A stretch of DNA of 64,000 nt from Warburgia ugandensis. Taxonomy: Eukaryota > Streptophyta > Magnoliopsida > Canellales > Canellaceae. Positions 9,881 to 22,500 of this stretch are shown piece by piece. The translations under genes and the position numbers were made by a program. The notes beneath the pieces are model-generated. The model did no database searches and was not told the DNA's origin. It saw only the letters and a list, made by a program, of their open reading frames with translations. The DNA lies in assembly GCA_035236585.1 (NCBI GenBank), contig CP141137.1:8944327-9008326 (forward strand). Reading direction: 5' to 3'. The first letter of the stretch is position 1; each line of letters begins with the position of its first letter.

Positions 9881-12511
9881 ATGCGTGAACGATGTCTCTT
9901 TTCAGTCTGTAAACGTTTCCCATCCTTCTCTACCGTTATCCCGAAACCCAACACTATGATCTGCAGAAGCATAACAAGCCCAACTTCAGGCTTGGAAGAA
10001 CATTCCCCAAATGCACACGGGGATATAAGAAATCAATTCTTGTCAATCTTGCAAGATTTTTCTGACCCTTCGGATCTTCAAAAGGGGTATCAGGTACATA
10101 CCCAAATCATAGTCAATGGACTTCAGGATAGGGGTTTGATAGAAAGTAAGATTTTAGGTATGTATATCCTTTGTAAAAACTTGGTAGATGCAAAAAATAT
10201 GTTTTATCGTCTTGATAGGCGGTATTCTTTGCCTTGGAATTGGATGATTAGGGGATTTACTATGGTGGGTTGGCTCAAATTTGCATTGTTATTTTACTTT
10301 AAGATGTTGGCGAGCGGCGTCTCGCCGGATAGATATACATTTCCTTATGTAATAAAGGTTTGTTGTAGTTTATCTGCTATAAAATTGGGTAAATTGATTC
10401 ATGAATATATTCGATTTATGGGTTTAGAGATGGATGCCTTTGTTGGTAGTTCCTTAATAAAAATGTATTCCGAGAAGAATTTGATCAGTGATGCTCGGAG
10501 GGTGTTTGACTTAATGCCTCATCGAGACTCTGTTTTGTGGAATGTGATGGTTAATGGGTACGTGACGAATGGGGATGTTAATGAAACTCTTGGGCTGTTC
10601 TGTAGTATGAGGAAATCGGAAACACAACCCAATTCTGTAACTTTTGCTTGTGTATTATCAGTTTGTGCTGCCGAGTCGAAGATTAACTATGGTACACAGC
10701 TTCATGGGCTTGCAATTAGGGTCGGAATTGAGTTAGAGGCTTCTGTGGCTAACACCTTGTTAGCCATGTATGCCAAGTGTAGATGCTTGTCTGATGCACG
10801 CAAGTTTTTTAATATGATGCCCAAAACTGATTTGGTGACTTGGAATGGAATAATTTCTGGATATGTCCAAAATGGGTTTAAGAATGAGGCTTTGGACCTG
10901 TTCTATGAGATGCAATCAGCTGGGGTCAAACCAGATTCAATTACATTTGCTAGTTTTCTTCCTTCATGTTCTAACTCGGCTGGTCTGAATCAAGGAAAGC
11001 AGATTCATGGTTACATTGTTAGAAATGGCGTGGTTTTGGATGCATTTTTGAAGAGTGCACTTATTGATATATATTTTAAATGCAGGGATGTAGATATGGC
11101 GTGTAAAATTTTTGATGGTACAGACGCCGTGGATGTGGTTATTTGCAGCACAATGATTTCTGGCTATGTGCTAAATGGAATGAGTCATGATGCTCTAGAT
11201 ATGTTCCATCAGTTGCTAAGACAGCAAATAAGGCCCAACTCTGTGACCATAGCCAGTATTTTACCTGCTTGTTCTTCTTTGGCTGCTTTGATGTTGGGAA
11301 AGGAGCTACATTGTTACATTTTCAAGAACAAGCTTGATGTAAAATGTTATGTAGCCAGTGCACTAGTTGATATGTATGCCAAATGTGGGAGATTGGATCT
11401 TGGTTGTCGTGTTTTTGAAAAAATGAATGAGAAAGATACTGTTTCATGGAACACAATGATTACAAGCTTTTCTCAGAATGCCCAACCAGAAGAAGCAATT
11501 CAGTTTTTCCGTCGGATGGGATTGGAAAGTATGAGGTACGACTTTGTCACCATATCAGCTGCCCTTTCAGCGTGTGCAAATTTACCTGCATTGCATTATG
11601 GGAGGGAGATTCATGGATTCATGACAAAAGGAGCCTTGAGCTCTGATCTCTTTGCACAGAGTGCGCTGATAGACATGTATGCTAAATGTGGGAAGTTAGG
11701 TGTTGCCCGTCGTGTCTTTGATATGATGGAGGGAAAGAATGAGGTATCATGGAATAGTATTATTGCTGCTTATGGGACCCATGGTCAGGTTAAGGATGCC
11801 TTCAGTTTGTTCCAGGAGATGAAGGAATCAGGAATTCTACCAGATCATATCACCTTCCTGACAATGATATCTGCCTGTAGTCATTCTGGTTTAGTTGATG
11901 AAGGTTTTAAGTACTTCCACTCCATGAGTAATGAATATGGCATTGTTCCTCGGATGGAGCATTATGCTTGTATGGTTGATCTCTTTGGGCGTGCTGGATG
12001 CTTGAATGAGGCACTCGACTTCATAGAAAGGATGCCATTTGAACCAGATGCCGGCATTTGGGGTGCTGTGCTTGGAGCTTGCCGTGTTCATGGCAATGTT
12101 GAGGTTGCTGAGCTTGCTTCTGAACACCTTTTTGAGTTGGATCCTCAAAATTCTGGTTACTATGTCTTGTTATCCAACATCCACGCTGTGGCTGGTCAAT
12201 GGGAGAGTGTTCTAAAAGTTAGAAGCCTGATGAAAGAAAGAAATGTGCAAAAGCTACCAGGATGCAGTTGGATTGAAATTAATGGCACCACTCATATGTT
12301 TGTTGCAGCTGACAGAAGTCACCCACAGTCAGCAGAGATTTATTTATTCTTGAAGAATTTCCTTCTAGTACTAAGGGAGGCAGGTTATATTCCCAAACCT
12401 GAACTTCCCTTGTACCCGCAGCCCATGGTTTTTCAAAATCAGGTTAATCTTCATTCTGTTTTTCATGGACATGAATCCATGAAAACAGCTGCACTAAAAA
12501 GGCTTTTATAG
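9881..12511 (+). CDS. Pentatricopeptide-repeat protein, PLS class with E domain (At4g21300-like)
   Basis: A single uninterrupted frame encodes 876 residues from the first ATG at 9881; the frame stays open upstream to 9827 but has no earlier ATG. About a dozen P, L and S repeats of 31-36 residues run in tandem, shown by recurring phrases such as LIDMYAKCG, VSWNSIIAAYG and FLTMISACSHSGLVDEG. The C-terminus has the E region (GCSWIEI, then THMFVAADRSHPQS) and no DYW deaminase ending. From memory the order and wording match Arabidopsis At4g21300. The first 40 residues are rich in Arg, Ser and Phe with few acidic residues, as in organelle targeting peptides. Family members bind organelle transcripts one base per repeat, and E-class members usually serve C-to-U editing with a partner deaminase; its target is unknown. 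Lack of introns is typical. Confidence 0.95.
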   Translation: MRERCLFSVCKRFPSFSTVIPKPNTMICRSITSPTSGLEEHSPNAHGDIRNQFLSILQDFSDPSDLQKGYQVHTQIIVNGLQDRGLIESKILGMYILCKNLVDAKNMFYRLDRRYSLPWNWMIRGFTMVGWLKFALLFYFKMLASGVSPDRYTFPYVIKVCCSLSAIKLGKLIHEYIRFMGLEMDAFVGSSLIKMYSEKNLISDARRVFDLMPHRDSVLWNVMVNGYVTNGDVNETLGLFCSMRKSETQPNSVTFACVLSVCAAESKINYGTQLHGLAIRVGIELEASVANTLLAMYAKCRCLSDARKFFNMMPKTDLVTWNGIISGYVQNGFKNEALDLFYEMQSAGVKPDSITFASFLPSCSNSAGLNQGKQIHGYIVRNGVVLDAFLKSALIDIYFKCRDVDMACKIFDGTDAVDVVICSTMISGYVLNGMSHDALDMFHQLLRQQIRPNSVTIASILPACSSLAALMLGKELHCYIFKNKLDVKCYVASALVDMYAKCGRLDLGCRVFEKMNEKDTVSWNTMITSFSQNAQPEEAIQFFRRMGLESMRYDFVTISAALSACANLPALHYGREIHGFMTKGALSSDLFAQSALIDMYAKCGKLGVARRVFDMMEGKNEVSWNSIIAAYGTHGQVKDAFSLFQEMKESGILPDHITFLTMISACSHSGLVDEGFKYFHSMSNEYGIVPRMEHYACMVDLFGRAGCLNEALDFIERMPFEPDAGIWGAVLGACRVHGNVEVAELASEHLFELDPQNSGYYVLLSNIHAVAGQWESVLKVRSLMKERNVQKLPGCSWIEINGTTHMFVAADRSHPQSAEIYLFLKNFLLVLREAGYIPKPELPLYPQPMVFQNQVNLHSVFHGHESMKTAALKRLL

Positions 12512-12828
12512 CTTGGTTCATTTTTTACAGAATTATTACAAGCCAGACCTCTTGTATAGTTTAGTTTCCCAGATTTAACCTTGCACCTAACTCCTATTTT
12601 GCCCGGAAGAGATTCATTTTGAGACAAAAACATTCTAACAACCTGTCTGAAGCTGTGTCATGTAGGAAAAAAGGAAAAGAGAACTCCAGAGTTTTCTTTT
12701 TTGGTGATGAATTCAACTTGTACCAAAATTGATGAGCTTCAAATCTTATACAATACCATAGCAAAATGCCGAAATGACTATGTACCCTTTGTTAAAAAAG
12801 TAATCTATTAAGATATGTTCTAGCACTT
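12512..12828. other. 3' flank of PPR gene
   Basis: AT-rich sequence with no open frame of note. It presumably holds the 3'UTR of the PPR gene, but no clear polyadenylation signal was picked out. Confidence 0.4.
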
Positions 12829-13180
12829 CGGTCAAGCTGCTGTGCCCTTCAAAATATATATAGCTCACAATCAAATACACTTGTTTCTTAGTAGCGAGAC
12901 CACTGGTGAATGCATCTACAACCTGTTTAGTTCTTATCGTGGAATCTAGCGTTAAGTCTCCACTTTCAATCTTTTGTTGCATGATATGATTCTTTCCTGG
13001 TCCTCGTGTGAAATACTGATCTTCTGATATCAAGTTTGCATTTTAATTGACACAAAATAGTGTGAAGAAAAAAAGCTCTTGAATTGAATCCTGCTGCAGA
13101 TGGTTAATCCAGGTAAGCTCTGATATAATCGAAGCCATGCTTCCATATTCCTTTGTTGCAGTGGATGGTTGCTGCAAACC
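12829..13180 (-). pseudogene. Ty1/copia pol relic (RNase H end)
   Basis: Read on the minus strand from 13174, one frame gives STATKEYGSMASIISELTWI, then NHLQQD, then LFCVN, a stop (TAA) and NANLISEDQYFTRGPGKNH, then IMQQKIESGDLTL and VVDAFTSGLATK. These correspond in order to the Copia RNase H signatures SSAEAEYRA..ELxWL, LxCDN, NPVFHERTKHI, (V)RxKIxSG and QLADxFTK. The aspartate of the CDN catalytic motif reads V, and an in-frame stop follows. No integrase or reverse transcriptase part was found nearby, so this is a dead fragment. Confidence 0.85.
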
Positions 13181-16100
13181 TCTTCTTCTTTCTGCTCCTT
13201 GGAATTAGAGATCCACTAATCAAAACACAAAATTTTTGGTATCAGGATTTCCTTCTTAGTTGCATCCGAATAGCAAACAACTATTATTTCTATATTCTAA
13301 CCATCCGCATAGGCAAAACCATGGGATATAGTACCTCTTTTGTATGTGAAAGTTCTCTTCACTGCTTGAAGATGTTACTTTTCTATATCAAGCATATGCT
13401 AAATAGTTGATCACCTATATTGATGCTTCTGTTAAAAGTGAGGCACCCTTAAGTCTGTAAAGCATCCACCAGTTTCCAGTTAAAAATGATGATTGCAGGT
13501 ACTTCAGTGCATTATAATATGTCATGCCAAACTTATTAAGGCCCATGGCGTACTCTTTTGAATAATTACTTCTGGTCTTTTAGTTCTTTGACTCTCAACT
13601 CCTAGGGAACAATGTAATTCTCCAGGATCTTTCAAGTCTTTCTCTAAGTTTCCTTTGATCCTTTTTTTCTCCAATATCACTTCTACCGACCATCTAAAAC
13701 TAGATAAAAGCAGCATTATTATGTCTCCAAGGAGCAAGAAGTTAGCTGGCTTCCAAACCAATAATAGTGCCTCCTGAATGCCTCATTTGCAGTACCCAAA
13801 CCAAGCTTGGTGAGCTTGTATTAATCTATACAGCTGTTATTAATTGGCACATGGAGCTACTAGTCTGCTTTCTGATCCACTATAATTTTTTCATATATGC
13901 TTCATTCGCTGGGCCTAGTAGATTGCGGGTTGGTAAATCCTGGATACAAATGTGTCCTGGACTGCCGATGTTCATATGAAGCGTGTCTTGAGCTAGTTAT
14001 TCCTCTCTTTATCGATATTCTTATCTAGCTGGAGTCAGTTCGTTGTTGTTTCACTTTATAAGATGATTTAGATTAGGTTGAGGAAGATACAATTTGGACA
14101 ATTTTGATGCAGGAAGTTGCAGTAAAACACACCAAAAGCAGCTTGTGAATCCCATCACTTGCATTTATCTCAAAGATGGTTTTCAGTAGTTACCATTTGT
14201 CTCATAGTAGTTAATAAGTGTAGATAAAGAATGAAAAATTGAGCCCATTAAACCTCAAAAACTATTTTGCTTTTGTTCCATTGTTCAAATGTTACCATCA
14301 TTTGGACAAGGAGAAAAGGAAAAACACAACAGGCTACCTGGAAACCAATTGAACTGAAATCCAAGCAGAAAGTTTGTAAAAAGATAACAAGAAATTTCAA
14401 AAGGAAAACAAGCGGCTGGAACCTGTGCCATATCCCAAGATGATTGAAGTGAGGCATTGGAGCAGAAGATGGAGGAGAGTATTTTCCTATCACTGTTAGT
14501 AACTCTCTGAGTAACACGGGCACCGAGACTGACATCTAACTAGGACTTTCAGATTATGGAGGTGGATTTCAGGAGATATTAGGAGAGACCAGAGGAATGG
14601 AGGCACTGGGCATAGGATTTTTCTGCTGTGATTGGTTTCAGCCATATCAGTAGACCTTAAGAAAAAATTTCACCAACTTGCAGATGAACATCATAAAGAC
14701 CTTGCAATCGTATTCATGGTGTCAACTCATGATGAATGTTGTTAAGATTTCCTAAAGGCGGCTTGACAGCAGCAAATTTGATAAAATCTGTCTTTATCTT
14801 CTGAAGCAACTCATGCTGAAAAATTACATTCTGTTTTGTTAAAAAAAATGTTCTTTTTAACTTTCATATTTCCACTTTAAATTGAAGTGAGGCATCCTGC
14901 AGAAGAGAGTTCTAGAGAATAGCTGATGTTGACAACTTATGTGAGAACCTCTTGGGAAAGAGAAGAATTCAACCAAGCCTTAGTTAATTGATCTTTGATC
15001 AAACAAGGTTTGTACTCTACTTTTTCTCCAAATCAAGAACTTCAGGATCAACATCTTTTTTCACATAAATTGTAAGAAGAGCAAATTGTCTCCTATGATG
15101 GGGAAAAATACCCAATGCACACATAAAGCAAGGCATCTGCTCCTTCCATAATAGATAGTTTCCATTGCTAAGTTTTATGGTAAGAAGTGCTGAAAGGATA
15201 CAGAGTAGAGTAAGTTGATGTGATGAGGAAGATAAAAAGAATTGGTCTGTTCATGAGACAGATGGCACAGGTAAGCCTCAGAAAAAATAAAGATGAAATT
15301 TTCGTGAGCTACGAAAGAAGATTGGGAAGGTGAAGAAGGCAATATGACTGAGGATGTGGGTTAGATAGGGGAAAGAGAAGAAAATAGAGGACTAAGTCAT
15401 AGGAGAAGATCATATAGCAGATAGGGGACTGTAGTGGCTAAGATGTGCTGTAAGGGTTTGAAAACTATGTTTCAGGATTTTGGTAATGGAGTCAGACTTG
15501 AAAGTTTGGGATAGTTGTGCAAAAGATTAGGATAAAGAAAAGTAATGGAAGTAATAAGAAGGAATTTAGGCATGAAAAAGAATGAAAGGGAAAGTGGAAA
15601 ATCTAGTTTGATAAGAGAAAGATCTCAGTTTCATCGAAATGCTGTTCAAAGGAAAGAGTAGGGTTACCTGTTTTGAAGCCTGAGATCAAACTCTGCTCTC
15701 GTACTGAGTTACTGTTGAAGATTAGAAGGTGAGGAGGAGATTACCAAGACAACCTATGAGAGAAAAGAAAACTCTTGGGGTTTGAATTGCTTACTTGTAC
15801 TGAAAATTTGTGAGGCCCTGCAAATTATATAATAAAAAGCCAAACTCAAATATTCATAATCACAACAAAGATTGTGAACGGTTTGGATCTTCTAAAAGCT
15901 GGGCGGTTGGAGGTATAGGTTGCCTAAGAGTGGGACAGGTGTGTGCTATTTAAAAGGGGTGCTTCAGATATCAGGCACAAATTTAATTTTTTCACAACTC
16001 ATAGAAGACCTCCATTCAGATCAATATACGGTCTTAACTAGCAAGAAGGGGATCCTGAATCCCTTCTCAAAGCATCTATAGAAAAAGAAGTTTTTCACTT

Positions 16101-18927
16101 AATTCACTCCCCACTTCTGAAGATGAAAATTGATTTCTATATTAAGTACAAGAATTCACTTAGGCTTATGGAAATACTTGAATGCTTTTCTCCAGGAAAA
16201 ATTCTATGTTCATGCACCTCCAACACAAAGCTTCATAATTCCTTTCTTTTTATTACTTGTGCAGAGCCTCCAATTGTATTAAGAGTCTAAGACATCCCTG
16301 TGCATACTAGAAGGGATTCATTGTTTGCATTTTTGGTTTTTGTTCTGCGAGATTACAACTTACAGTCCTTCATATTTCTTGCTCTGCTGTTCTCCTTGTA
16401 TAGGTTCAAACATTGTGATTTTATACAATGAGAACTCATTATCTATATTTCAAGCAATGGTTGCAACACTAGTTTCATATGAAGGATCTGACGCCCTCAG
16501 CCTCTCTGATACAGAGACGTGCAGCTTATCTCTACGACCATCTGATGATGCCATATTCATTGAAACTTCAACTAAAATTAATGCAAAGCTTCCTCTCAAA
16601 TACTGGCAAGCAACATATGCATAGATTTATATGTGATGGTCACCGGGACATACTTTACTGCAGAAGGTTACGTTTTCTTCATTAGCTATTTCTGGAGGGT
16701 CTAATCTCAGACCAGTTTGTGATGTCATATGGTATATCAGCTTCACTCGTCTGATGGCCTTTTCACGTGGTCTGTGTTTCTAACTGCTCCTGTACTTTAT
16801 GACTGGCATCTCTATGTTTCAGTCACATTTGGAATAGAAAAAGTATCAGTTTTGTTAGCTAAGATCTAGTTTGAAATCAAGCAAAGTTTTTCCTGCTATT
16901 AAGTAATGTAGTACTGATATCTGATCCATAACACTACAACATAAAAATAACTCTCTGATCAGAGCAAGAAGTCAATAGTTCAAATGAGTTTCTTGAGCTA
17001 AATGGCAGTTCAAATATTGAGAGAGCAATATTGCTTTTCAGTGAGAACGTGGTTTCTCATCAGCTAGGTTGCATATTATACCATTGTTCTTGTGCTGAGG
17101 AGTGCGAGCACCCCATTGATTCTGTCTCCTGTGCTTGGGTACAAGCATACCAAACCAATGGTGGGTTGTTCTTACACTTCTCTTCAAAGCATTTCTCTTC
17201 CTCTCCTTTTCTGAATGGTGAGTGGATTCGAAACCTACAGCCTCTATTCTCTGTTTCAGATTTTGTATAACTGGGGTTGCATTAGGGATTAGGTCATATA
17301 CAGGCCTGGCATTGGGCCGTGGCTCATGTCACCAGAGAAGTTGTATGATTTCCTTAAACCCATTACTGTAACAGGGACCAGTGTGCTGTCCACTCCACTC
17401 CCACCAATTATGATCCAAGTGGACTTTTAGTGCTGCCCAGGTTCCTCGGCCAGTCAAATTTATGTTGACATGGCACTAGGCAGTTTCTTCTTATAAATTG
17501 AACAACTCCAAGAGTTGCAGTTATGCCCCTTTAGCTTAGTATGAACCACCTCAGAGAGAGCCCTTCGATGCGTAGAAGCTCAAGCTAGAGATATAGATGC
17601 GCAGTGATGCTGTTAAGCAAAATGAACGTTTTCCAAAATTCATGTGGAACTATACTACTAGTCTTATAGAGAAATTGGCAATTTCAAATCTGTTAATCAA
17701 AGCCCTTTGAATTTTCAATGTAAATCTCTGCAGAACATTGGAAATTCCCTGACCCTATCATTCGTAAGTGGCCTTAATATTTTTCTGAAGAACCATAATA
17801 TTTGTGCTAATTAAATCATATAACACTTCTGCTTTTTGGAAGATTACTTCAATTGTAAAGTAAACATATGTATACATGCTTGCCTTGAGCTAGCACATCT
17901 GCAGCATAATTGGCTCTTAGAACATAGAAAAGCAAATATCAGGCCACTACCTTCCACCAGCTCATTAATCGAAATGTGCCATTCTCCAATCATCATCCTC
18001 TAGTCTGCTCCATTTGCACATGTTCTAGAAATCACCTTTTACAAATAGGTTCTCTCCCACCTCCCTCTTGAATATTAGATATCCTTAACTAAAGCACTAT
18101 GGTCGAGTTGGTGACAATTATGGGGCCCAAAGAGGCAGTGGATGTCTATCCTCTCTCTAAGAACAGCCTTGATCTTCACAAAACTTGGGTTCCTGAGAAA
18201 ACTGCCACCAAATTTTCACCATGAAAGAGCTCCGGCACCCAAACCTACTGCTTTCACCTATGTGATCATTGCTCAAGAATTTCCTGCCATTTGTAAAAGC
18301 TGTTGAACAAAGGTCTCTTATCTCTTGACAGCAATGAACTGGCTACTTCTTGATGCCAACTCCCAAGTTGATGTCTTGACAAAATTCATGAAAAATGAAG
18401 AACTGCTAGTTTATCTATGGTGGCTTTCATTTCGATTTAAATTTTTATTACTTTTCTTTTTTCAGTCTTCTTCAAACTACCCTCTTTGTAGCTGTTGTTC
18501 AAACTTGTGGAGTTCTAAGTTCAGGCAATCATCTTAGTCATGGCTTTTAGGAGAAGAAATATCTTTGTTCTGAGTAATGAATTAGAGCCTCTTACTTTGA
18601 ATATCGTATCTTTACATCTCTTGCCCTTTCATTAGTGTGAATGGCCGAGCGTAAAAGAAAAGCAAAACCTTTTGTCAAAGTAACGTAAACTACAAGCTCC
18701 AGGAATTATGTGCGTCTGCTTGTGGACTTTGCACGTATGTGTGAATCACACATTTCTGGTGCTCTTTCCTTGAACTTTATGGCTAGTGGAAGATGATACA
18801 GCCAAAGATGATGTCACCAACTTGTGTCATTGCTAAATCATTCCTTAATCAAATTCAACAATGATGTGTAATTTTGCTGTTTCTGAATGACTAACAATCT
18901 GATGAAATCTTGTTGATACAACTATAA
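13181..18927. other. Gene-free stretch
   Basis: About 5.7 kb of AT-rich sequence. Open frames are all under 100 codons, overlap in several frames and carry no domain I recognise, for example 14248-14535 (-) and 16325-16624 (+). A gtgaacggtttggatct motif near 15874 belongs to a dispersed repeat. No tRNA or splice-consistent gene was found. Confidence 0.5.
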
Positions 18928-19112
18928 GGGAAGCCTTCACAATGGTTCAGTTGTTGCCGTGTGATCTGGAGATCATAGGTTCGAAGCTTGTAAACAGCCT
19001 CTTGCAAATGCAAGCTAAGGCTGCGTACTAATAGCCATTTGTGGTCCATCCCTTTTCCCGACCCTACATATGCAGGAGCTTGGTATATCGGGCTGTCTTT
19101 TTTTCTTCTGTT
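18928..19112 (+). mobile_element. Au-type SINE, diverged
   Basis: It starts gggaagccttcacaatggtt, keeps the aacagcctcttgcaaatgcaa centre and ends ggagcttggtatatcgggctgtctttttt. Many substitutions suggest an old copy, and no clean target-site duplication is visible. Confidence 0.85.
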
Positions 19113-19383
19113 GATGGAACTAAATACTCCGATCTGAAAACTGAAATTTCTGTGTTGCATCAACTTGAGATGGCAACTGACGTCATATATGGAACAGGTA
19201 GAATTAGGAAGAAAAAGCTAGCATATCATCAGCAGACTCATGCATGGGAATGACGAAGCACCTTATCAGTCCCCAAATGCATTAAGTTGAGAATATCTAA
19301 ATCATCCTTCATAATTGGGATTTATTGTACTGGGTTTAGTTTGCGTCATGAACCATTTAGAGTGCATACATAATCAAGTATCC

Positions 19384-19565
19384 GAAGGGGAGCCTTGGCA
19401 TAACGGTAAAAGTTGTCATCATGTGATCTTGAGGTCACGGGTTCAAGGCTGTGGAAACAGCCTCTTGCAAAATGCAAGGTAAGGCTGTGTACTTTAGGTC
19501 CTTGTGGTCTGCCCCTTTTCCGGAGCCTGCATAGGCTGGGGCTTCATGCACCGGTGCTGCACTTT
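19384..19565 (+). mobile_element. Au-type SINE, full length
   Basis: It contains box A (gagccttggcataacgg), box B (ggtcacgggttcaagg), the cagcctcttgcaaaatgcaa centre and the caccggtgctgc tail. It is flanked by a perfect 17-bp duplication tacataatcaagtatcc (19367-19383 and 19566-19582). Confidence 0.93.
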
Positions 19566-19582
19566 TACATAATCAAGTATCC

Positions 19583-22500
19583 AATGTGACCAAATATAAT
19601 AAGCAAAAAGGAAACCTATCTGATTAGAACTGGAGGAATTAGTATGATGCCATGATCTTGTTACTATAAGCATTCTTCTTACTCATCTCTTTTCTAAACA
19701 TAACTCATTTGGTAAATTTTATTCTAAACATGTGAGTATTGGTTGGTAATGCTTGGCCCCCAACTTTAGAACAAAGATGGGACCAATCAGGTCCAGTTTG
19801 AGAATTATGAAAGTCTTCATTGAGCAAATCGTTTGATTCAGTTCAATACTGTGTAGAATAAACAATCAAATTGAGAAGTTCAATTGAGGATTGCTAAAAA
19901 CATAATTTGATTAATCCAGCTCAGGTGAGTAAGCAAGAGAAATTTTGAGGTGGTGTGGTTTGTGGTGGGAACGCCATGATTATAGATCTCCGTTCAATGT
20001 ATGTTTCTGTCTTACGAGTGATCCCTCTTATGCATAAGCTTTATCAGAGAAACTTTGGGTCAAAAACAAGCAATTTATAATTTACAGGATTGCTTTCTAA
20101 TGACTATATCTGTGATCAGTATCTTAAACATCTTTTGGGGAGGCCATTTATGCAGAATGACAGGCATAACTTTATGGTCTATCATTTTTTGTGAGGATAA
20201 TGCAGTCCATAATCTTTCTTAGCTTAATTAATCTGGAAAGGGGATTTGATTGTTCCCTTCACTCGCAACAAACTTCAAAGGAATATCTAAATGCACAGAA
20301 GAAAAATATTTACCTGATTTGGGTGCTTAAATCAGAATAACCAAGCCCTTTCTGTCACACCCTAGAATTAAGTAAACAAGTATAGAATCTAGATTAGCCA
20401 TAGGTAGTTAAAGTCACCATGGCCTATTCATATATGCTTCATCTGTTTTAGATAATGACCAGAAAAATGGAGTAGACTGGATAAAAGAATAATGACAGTT
20501 CATATGTGGCTCATATATATTTTTTTTTGGGTGGAAATATGTGCTTCATATGGCGACTGAAAGAAAGACCTTTCAGCTGGCAAGCAGATATAGTCGTTTG
20601 ATTTGCCTATTCTTCTTTTTCATGGACATGTCTTCATGCACTTCACTCAATATGTTCTTTTAGCGGGTCATCAGCTGTTAGTTTTTCTAGATAATGACAA
20701 TAAGCCTATGGAAATAATGGCATTAGACCTATGCAACTTAGTTTTTGGGGCAATCATGCTGACCTGATTGAGGGAAAGCTATACAGTCTATACTCTTAGG
20801 ATTAAGGCTATAACTTCCCTATCTGTGAAATTATCTCAACCAGATATCACATATTTGCATGTGATGGATGGAAAGTGATGTCCCTTGCCGTTTCTTAAGG
20901 ATCTTGAATATAGGCATATGTTGGGTGGTGAATCTTATCCTCCATCTGAATTCAACTTTGCTGATAAACTGTCATCAAGTGTGAAAGTGCCATCTAACCA
21001 AACGAAGCGATGACCTTTGGACTAGATGTTAAAAGTGGCATAATTTCACATCAATGCTTTCCAGGTGGGTCGGTCATAACAAATCCAACACTGACAAGTT
21101 AGTTCTGGCATCGAATAGGGTTGCTTTACTCATGTTTATATGTTCTTATGGTTCAGTTAATATAAATAGAGACATCTTCCCACCTATCTTTATCATAGAT
21201 GGATGCTGCCCATTGTCTCTGTCCATGCATGTGCATAAATTTGTTTGCACTGCCATCATGTACATGATATGAACAAACATTAGTACATAAGATTGCTCAT
21301 TGCATAATAATGACTGATGTATATCAGGAAAGAAAAACTTCCAAAGCCACTTGTTTGCCTGCCCGAAAAGGTAGATGTATAACATGTACGTTGATCAATG
21401 TACACGTATATAGGTAGACGGATAGGTGGATGTATGAAAGTCTACATGTGTGCCATTTATACTTGAGTACTTATTCATTTCCATTTCAATTCTTTGGGAC
21501 TAAGCATTTCATGAAAGAGGCATAGCACCAGATGCAATGAGAAAAGGGAAAGGCGGGAAGGTACATGGTTCTCTGGGAGTAAAATACAGTATAAGGGCCG
21601 CTAAAAAGTACAATTTGGCCTAGATTTCAGCCTTCAAAACTTTCATCTTCTGAGTTTTACTTTTAAACCTCATAACAACTAACGGCTAGGATCATCCAGT
21701 GGAGAGTTTTTTTGGGCAACAACTGTCTGGACTGTGGTCTAGTAGATGAACTTATCCAGGCAACTTGTACTCTCTAGATGGTCATGTCGTATTCTCTGTT
21801 TTTCTCATTAGAGCGCAAATAATTTCTTGATGGAAGGAAGCTCCCAATCTCCTCTCTCTCACACAGGTTGCAAATACATGCATTACGTGCCATGCTTACA
21901 TCTGTACAGGAAGATACAGAGACGTTTGTGATATAAATATGGAGGGATAGAACATAGATGGTGGAATGAATGGATTTGCATGTCTATAGAAAGATTAAAG
22001 AAAAGAATCATGACAAAAATGATTATAAATTATCACTATTAGCAATGATGTTAAAGGCTTCTTGTGGCAAAGATGGGTCCAAAGAAAGCATTGACCTTTC
22101 TCCACCACTACTTTCACTAAGGAAGAAAAAGGAGGCCAAAGCGGTCTGATACCATGCATTTTATCTTTTGACAAAGCATATAGACTTGAGTTAAGGGGAG
22201 ACACCTTCAGGGGCATTACCCTCTATGCATGCAAAACCAGAAAAATTTAGCATATAGTGTGATGGATTAATAAAATAATATATAAAGTAAGAAAAAAACT
22301 ATTCCACTACAGAAATTACAAAACCAACTTTTCTTCTCTCCTTTTCCAGAGAACATGGTTATGGGGTCAAAACTTTTGAGTGATTGGTAACAAGGGAAAT
22401 AAAATTTAAAATACAAAAGTTATGAGAATTAAGAAAATAGTGAACTCAGGCTCAGCATCACAACCAGACAGCCAAATTGCTGGCGGCCTCTATTACTAAA

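Noticed and set aside
14248-14535. 95-codon hydrophobic minus-strand ORF
   Set aside because: No known domain, and its hydrophobic content follows from base composition; no exon partners found.
16325-16685. Overlapping ORFs of 99 and 68 codons
   Set aside because: Two frames compete over the same DNA and neither resembles a family or has splice-consistent neighbours.
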